Positions 32,746 through 37,201 of a stretch of DNA of 37,201 bases are shown piece by piece. The notes beneath the pieces are model-generated. The model saw only the letters and a program-made list of their open reading frames with translations, did not search any database and was not told where the DNA came from. A program made the translations under genes and the position numbers. Source of the DNA: Candidatus Poribacteria bacterium (lineage in GTDB: Bacteria; Poribacteria; WGA-4E; WGA-3G); NCBI GenBank assembly GCA_028824685.1, contig JAPPCZ010000058.1, positions 1-37,201 on the forward strand, read 5' to 3'. Positions within the stretch are counted from its first letter, which is position 1, and every line of letters starts with the position of its first letter.

Positions 32746-33930
32746 TTATTTCTTTTTGTTTAACTCCATCAATTCATCCGCACCAACAGCTCTAATTTCT
32801 CCGTTATGTTCATTAGAAAGGGATTCAAGTAAATATGCCCCAGGGGAAAGTCTGAGATCAATCTCAAGCGCAACGACATAGATTCTTGCGTTTTTTACGT
32901 TCTTCTCACGTATCGTGTCAAGAATCTTTTGCGTGTCCGTTTCAATGTTAGGGCCTTTAGTCGGAAGCCCATCGGTTACCAAAACTACGACAGAGGCATC
33001 AAGCTTTAAAGCTTTTTCAAGCGCGGCAAGGATATTTGTGTGCAAATTATTCTGAATGCTTTGAGGTGTGAAGGTGTCAAGGTACCACAAAGCACGTTTT
33101 ATGTTCATTTCGTCAGCCGGTAGCAGTTTCTCACTCATCAGTCTTGCAGTAAGGGAGAAAGGCACAATATTGAAAGTATCCTCACTTCCAAGCATTAAAA
33201 CCGAATCTTTGACAGCATTGAGAGCTAATTCCAATTTGTTAAGACCAGCAGCTTTCATACTGGCAGAGATATCAAGACAGTAAACAACATCTTGCGGTCC
33301 ATCAAGATCATTGAGAAATTTGATAATACCGAGCGGGTCTTTACTACCGGAACGTCCGCCGCCTTCAAGGAGTCCACCTCCGCCACCTCCTTGAGAAACA
33401 CCACGGTATTTACCAAATCCATCTCCACGTGCGCGAACCCGGCCCGTAACAAGCCCTTTGCCGTCGGTACGTCCGGGTTGTGAAACAAGACGACTCAGAT
33501 TTGAAGCTTCTGCCTCCCTTAACTTTGCATCTGTCATCAAGTCTGGCACTAATTCGTTTACAGGTGCTTGGTTAACTTCAACATCATGAATAACAATTCT
33601 CTCGCTCAGTTTAACAACTTCATCGCGCTCATTCTTAGCGGTATCAATTTTCTTTTTCTCCGCGTCTTTTGCGAGTTTTTGGTTTGGATCAAGACGTTTT
33701 TTACTCAGAGGTGGTTTTGGCCTAATTCTACGTTCTAACAAAGGGTCCGCCTCTTTAAAAAAGTCAAAAGCGAGCGCGTCTGTTTGGTCTTTCGCAACCG
33801 GTCCCAATGGTAAAAAAAGATAAGCGATAGCGACAGCCATGTGAAAAATAAGCGATAGCAAAATTATTGAACGCATCCGAGCCTTACGATGTTCTTTTTT
33901 GACATATCGATCTCTCATTTCTTCTAACAT
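32746..33930 (-). CDS. Membrane-anchored von Willebrand factor A domain protein
   Basis: A 394-aa protein. One transmembrane segment lies at about residues 21-42, then a proline/lysine-rich charged linker (about 60-170), a glycine-rich hinge (about 176-195), and a VWA domain at about 212-385. The MIDAS motif is D220-x-S222-x-S224 (CLDISAS), followed by VTDGLPTKGPN, the other metal-binding loop. The N-terminal anchor plus Pro/Lys linker resembles TonB-like energy or assembly adaptors, but no TonB domain follows. It may bind a surface or envelope partner in a metal-dependent way. The ATG has TAGGAGG upstream. It lies 32 bp after the zinc-finger/winged-helix gene. Confidence 0.8.
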   Translation of the reverse strand: MLEEMRDRYVKKEHRKARMRSIILLSLIFHMAVAIAYLFLPLGPVAKDQTDALAFDFFKEADPLLERRIRPKPPLSKKRLDPNQKLAKDAEKKKIDTAKNERDEVVKLSERIVIHDVEVNQAPVNELVPDLMTDAKLREAEASNLSRLVSQPGRTDGKGLVTGRVRARGDGFGKYRGVSQGGGGGGLLEGGGRSGSKDPLGIIKFLNDLDGPQDVVYCLDISASMKAAGLNKLELALNAVKDSVLMLGSEDTFNIVPFSLTARLMSEKLLPADEMNIKRALWYLDTFTPQSIQNNLHTNILAALEKALKLDASVVVLVTDGLPTKGPNIETDTQKILDTIREKNVKNARIYVVALEIDLRLSPGAYLLESLSNEHNGEIRAVGADELMELNKKK

Positions 33931-33962
33931 TTTGGTTTCCTCCTAATGGTATTCGTAAATTT

Positions 33963-34478
33963 TTAATTTTTATTTAACGAAAGTCTTTCAAAGGCTTCAA
34001 TCCACTGGTTGCCTTCGGGTGTCAGTTCATAGTATGTATGGTTTCGATGTTTTATCCATTTTCCTTTGACGATATTTTTTCTGTAATGTATGATACGTCC
34101 TTCTACGCGCTTCAAGCCACCAAGTTCTCTTAATTTCCGATGCCGTTGCTGCATCTCTTCAAGTGGAATTCTTAAAGTTTCCGAAACGACTTTTGAATAG
34201 TCCATTCCTAATTCTTGATGATGCTTCAGTATAAAGTAATCCGTTTCATCTAATTCCGAGACCTCAGCTGGAATATCTTGTGACGTATCAGGGACTTGGG
34301 ATTTATGTATCTCATCCCACGACACATCAAGTAGTCTCTCTGTTCTCAAACTTGGAACTGCTGAACATGATGAATCGTGGACAGTAATAGTGCCATCCTC
34401 CTTGAAATAGCCGATAATCTGGTTATCTTCTTTGGGTGCACAACACTTAGCGATTTTATATGTGAGTTCATCTACCAT
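33963..34478 (-). CDS. RelA-type zinc-finger domain fused to winged helix
   Basis: A 171-aa protein. Residues about 1-55 match the zinc-finger/conserved-cysteine domain of RelA/SpoT: KIAKCCAPKEDNQIIGYFKED, then TITVHDSSC, with the family set C-C...H...C, and RLLDVSWDE. Residues about 75-170 form a winged-helix unit (ILKHHQELGMDYSKVVSETL, then HRKLRELGGLKRVEGRIIHYRK and TYYELTPEGNQWIEAF), like DUF2250-type DNA-binding domains. There is no synthetase or hydrolase domain. I infer a transcription or ribosome-linked regulator reading a metal or redox signal. I start at ATG 34478; a TTG at 34493 is also possible. It is 42 bp downstream of purD. Confidence 0.65.
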   Translation of the reverse strand: MVDELTYKIAKCCAPKEDNQIIGYFKEDGTITVHDSSCSAVPSLRTERLLDVSWDEIHKSQVPDTSQDIPAEVSELDETDYFILKHHQELGMDYSKVVSETLRIPLEEMQQRHRKLRELGGLKRVEGRIIHYRKNIVKGKWIKHRNHTYYELTPEGNQWIEAFERLSLNKN

Positions 34479-34520
34479 GTGCCTGACATCCAAAAAACTT
34501 AACCGAATTAGTTGGAAATC

Positions 34521-35795
34521 TCAGATTCGCGATAATGCCCGATAGCCTATGTCAGTTCGCCAGTGTGCATCATCAAAATGTATAGCATCAACACCACGAT
34601 ATGCCTGCTCTATAGCCGATTTTAAGTCATCTGCCAATGCTGTTACACCTAACACACGCCCACCTGCTGTAATTACGTTCTCCTCATCCCGATCTGTTCC
34701 TGCATGAAAGACGGTAACACCATCAATTGATGATGCGTCTGTCAAACCTGTAATAGTTTTCCCTGTTTGATACGGGTTTGGGTATCCTCCAGAAGCCATG
34801 ACAACGCATGCTGCTGCTTCAGCGTGCCATTCCACATCGGCATGTTGGTCAAGCGTTCCATCAATGCATGCCATCATTAACGGTACAAGATCGCTTTTGA
34901 GGCGTGGCAACAGCACTTGCGTCTCAGGGTCTCCGAAACGACAGTTGAACTCCAATACCTTCGGACCTGCATCTGTAATCATTAGCCCAACATATAACAC
35001 GCCCTTGAATGGACATCCAATGTTTGCCATACCGTTGACAGTCGGATAAACCACGTGCTCCATTACATAATCATGAAGTTCGGGTGTCATAACAGGTGCG
35101 GGGGAGTATGCTCCCATTCCACCAGTATTCTGTCCGGTATCTCCATCGTGCGACATCTTGTGGTCCTGCGAACTGACGAACGGTAAGCAGAAAGAACCGT
35201 CAGTTAGCACAGTAAACGAGGCTTCTTCACCGATTAACTCTTCTTCAATAACAACACTATCTCCTGCGTCTCCAAATGCCCTATCAACTAAAATCGTCTT
35301 GACTGCCTGCGTTGCTTCACCAATTGTCCGACCTGGGATGACACCCTTTCCTGCCGCTAATCCATCTGCTTTGACGAAAACTGATTTATTGTTCGTTTTG
35401 ATGTAGTCGATTGCTTCATCTGCATCTACAAACGTGCGATATGACGCAGTGGGGATGTCGTTTTCTACCATTAACTGTTTGGCAAAATCCTTGCTACCTT
35501 CAAGTTGTGCAGCTTGTTTATCGGGTCCAAACGCTTTCAAGCCGCGTTCATGAAACACATCCACGATACCTGCTGCTAAAGGGTTTTCAGGACCGACAAT
35601 TGTTAAGTCAATATTAGTGGATTCTGCCCAATCCGCGAGTTCAGCAAAATTATCGGGCATTGGAATTGGCTCTGCAATTTGAGCGATGCCTGCGTTCCCG
35701 GGTGCACAATAGATTTTCTCAACGAGTGGGCTTTGCGCAATTTTCCAAACAAGAGTATGTTCACGCCCTCCCTGCCCGATCACCAGAATCTTCAA
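34521..35795 (-). CDS. purD: Phosphoribosylamine-glycine ligase (GAR synthetase)
   Basis: A 424-aa cytoplasmic enzyme joining glycine to phosphoribosylamine with ATP, the second step of purine synthesis. The sequence is typical throughout: KILVIGQGGREHTLVWKIA at the N-terminus, LTIVGPENPLAAGIVD, FVKADGLAAGKGV, EEELIGEEASFTVLTDG, SQDHKMSHDGDTGQNTGGMGAYSPAP, and FNCRFGDPETQ for ATP-grasp metal binding. The start is TTG 35795, with AAAGGA 8 nt upstream, giving the N-terminus directly at the Rossmann-like motif. It leads the minus-strand run to 31690. No other purine gene is nearby. Confidence 0.95.
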   Translation of the reverse strand: MKILVIGQGGREHTLVWKIAQSPLVEKIYCAPGNAGIAQIAEPIPMPDNFAELADWAESTNIDLTIVGPENPLAAGIVDVFHERGLKAFGPDKQAAQLEGSKDFAKQLMVENDIPTASYRTFVDADEAIDYIKTNNKSVFVKADGLAAGKGVIPGRTIGEATQAVKTILVDRAFGDAGDSVVIEEELIGEEASFTVLTDGSFCLPFVSSQDHKMSHDGDTGQNTGGMGAYSPAPVMTPELHDYVMEHVVYPTVNGMANIGCPFKGVLYVGLMITDAGPKVLEFNCRFGDPETQVLLPRLKSDLVPLMMACIDGTLDQHADVEWHAEAAACVVMASGGYPNPYQTGKTITGLTDASSIDGVTVFHAGTDRDEENVITAGGRVLGVTALADDLKSAIEQAYRGVDAIHFDDAHWRTDIGYRALSRI

Positions 35796-35816
35796 TGTGA
35801 TGTCCTTTTAGTATAT

Positions 35817-35912
35817 AACACGAGTTCGATATAAACAATTTTGAAAATCGGTGCGGTGAAAGTGAATTTCAAGCATTGATTACTTCATATCTCGGACACC
35901 GAACTCACATTT
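35817..35912. repeat. Possible decayed MITE-like inverted repeat
   Basis: AACACGAGTTCGATATAA (35817-35834) and GGACACCGAACTCACATT (35895-35912) resemble, as inverted repeats, the ends of the 276-bp element at 18727-19002. Matches are partial, so this is tentative. It lies upstream of purD. Confidence 0.35.
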
Positions 35913-35934
35913 TCTGAGTAAATTTTAATGATCT

Positions 35935-36504
35935 CTATTCAAAAAGTTCCGTCACCGGACAAGAAAATCCTTTGACAACTTTCTCACCGCTGAGCATGTC
36001 ATTTCGTGTAAGAACTGTGATGTCTACTTCAGAACGGTAGACAGATACGGTTTTGGAACTTGGTTTAATTACCCATACCAATTGTGTGCCTGCTTCAAGG
36101 TAAGCAAAAGCCTTTTCTTCAACGCGATGTAATGTGTCAGATGGAGAAATGACTTCAACAGCAAGGTCTGGTGGAATTAGAAATGCTTTGCTCCGGTCAT
36201 CTGGGAGTCGATCAGTTGAAACAAATGCTATATCGGGCATCAGGACCCTTTCGCCAATTCGAAAACCTGTATCTGGCACATAAACACGTCCTAACTGATT
36301 TTCACGAACATACAAGTTTAACAGTGAAATTAAATTCATACTAATATCACCGTGTTCTGCAGATGTAGGCGACATCGGCACTAATTCTCCTTTGATGTAT
36401 TCATATCCCTCTAAACCGCTCTCAAGAAATTCCTCTAACGTCATCTTTTTAGATTCAGGGGGTAGACTTTCATGTGGGATTGTGTGAATTTCTTGTGCTT
36501 CCAT
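35935..36504 (-). CDS. Uma2 family (DUF820) putative PD-(D/E)XK endonuclease
   Basis: A 189-aa cytoplasmic protein. The core has GYEYIKGELVPMSPTSAEHGDISMNL, then MPDIAFVSTDRLPDD, PDLAVEVISPSDT and VEEKAFAYLEAGTQLVWVIKP, the ordered Uma2/DUF820 pattern with the D...E-V...K residues of a PD-(D/E)XK fold. Such proteins are widespread, often in multiple copies, and linked to mobile or defence-like settings; activity is usually unproven. The ATG has AGGAG 9 nt upstream. It is 139 bp upstream of purD and is transcribed on the same strand, with a possible decayed repeat between. Confidence 0.85.
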   Translation of the reverse strand: MEAQEIHTIPHESLPPESKKMTLEEFLESGLEGYEYIKGELVPMSPTSAEHGDISMNLISLLNLYVRENQLGRVYVPDTGFRIGERVLMPDIAFVSTDRLPDDRSKAFLIPPDLAVEVISPSDTLHRVEEKAFAYLEAGTQLVWVIKPSSKTVSVYRSEVDITVLTRNDMLSGEKVVKGFSCPVTELFE

Positions 36505-37201
36505 TCACCTATTCTCCTATGATACGTGATCAAATATGCTTTCGACGGTTTTAGTCAAACGATATAGCAAATCTCAATACGTGCGGTTTTCCCAGAATTG
36601 ATTATTCCTAATCCCTGTAATGTATATTTATTTTCAAATAGAATTTAAAGTTGGTCTCTCTTCTGCCTAAAACCATATTCTAACATGGTTTTGTCAACTA
36701 TTCAACCAAAAAGTTCGTTAGAAGGGTCAAATTTTGAGCCGGTATTCTTTGAACTGAGCGCACTACATCGCCCAAAGATATTCAGTTTTCAGGTTTCCTG
36801 AACACTTTGGACAGGGTCGCGAGCTGGAGCTCGCTCTTGCAGAAAGAGGTTTAAGATAAAAGACAGAAATTATTGGAGAATTGAATGGATCTGCTACATT
36901 ACTTCGGGTGTGTAAAGTTTTTGTTAAAATCTGAGTGTTGCTCATTTCCCTGCTTTGTAGTCTAACGTCTCTGTGTCTCACAATCCTGACTTTATCAGAA
37001 ACGCATAAAAGTATACACAGATACTCTTATCTGATCAAAAAATACAATAACACTAATCTTAAAATACGCGTCAACCGAAATACAGAAAAAAATACGCACA
37101 TAATTGAAACTCCAATAAAATCACAATAGAATCCCAATAAGAAACACAATCTAAATCTTGAACCACACAAAAAAGAAGCGTATAATTATAGCGTGTTATA
37201 G
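36505..37201. other. Gene-poor right end with degenerate palindromic repeat
   Basis: No gene is supported. It contains an inverted copy of the 9670-9750 repeat: GTCGCGAGCTGGAGCTCGCT at about 36816-36835, and ATTATTGGAGAATTGAATGG near 36867. The rest is very AT-rich. A 64-residue plus-strand frame at 36935-37129 has no ribosome binding site and a low-complexity sequence, so I leave it out. Confidence 0.45.

Noticed and set aside
36935..37129. Small 64-residue frame at the right end
   Set aside because: No ribosome binding site, low-complexity sequence and no neighbour support.

Overview
The window looks like a chromosomal segment of a Gram-negative, diderm bacterium of an uncultured lineage. 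It carries LptF/LptG, an NHL protein that ends in a beta-barrel-like region, and many secreted LamG, NHL and jelly-roll proteins. Base composition is moderately AT-rich and intergenic spaces hold dispersed palindromes. These traits and a bacterial selenoprotein N suggest Candidatus Poribacteria or a close relative. That assignment is inference from gene content, not a database match.

Layout. 1-7.3 kb: a repeat remnant, two secreted or anchored proteins of unknown function, a 6PGDH-like oxidoreductase, an NHL protein coupled to a NicO-type Ni/Co transporter, and a secreted LamG protein. 7.3-10.5 kb: an NHL/beta-barrel protein, nusB and a small lipoprotein-like gene. 10.8-18.6 kb: the most interesting locus, all on the minus strand. 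It encodes a BlaI-type repressor, a BlaR1-like M56 metallopeptidase fused to a TlpA-like thioredoxin, a selenoprotein N homologue fused to a degenerate TlpA domain, and two secreted TlpA proteins. 19-22.1 kb: a plus-strand operon of gamma-glutamyltransferase, Rieske ferredoxin and NAD-dependent epimerase. 22.1-24.4 kb: tandem secreted jelly-roll paralogues and an ICMT-like methyltransferase. 24.8-27.1 kb: lptF-lptG. 27.3-31.5 kb: LacD-like aldolase, polyprenyl diphosphate synthase and unknown genes. 31.7-36.5 kb: a minus-strand run purD, RelA-type zinc-finger/winged-helix protein, VWA protein, SDR and a small LarE-tail-like protein, preceded by a Uma2 nuclease-like gene.

The key observation is an in-frame UGA at 14908-14910. 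It separates two reading frames that together give one 668-aa protein with the SelN redox motif SCUG. A hairpin with the shape of a bacterial SECIS element starts at that UGA. Upstream, the BlaI gene has a near-consensus promoter with two perfect TGCTAA-N4-TTAGCA palindromes. I infer a redox-sensing derepression circuit: a membrane M56 protease with a thioredoxin sensor, a BlaI repressor, and thiol/selenol redox effectors.

The intergenic regions also hold at least two families of short inverted-repeat (MITE-like) elements and a palindromic repeat family centred on GTAGGAGCGACC. No rRNA, tRNA, CRISPR or complete insertion sequence was recognised.
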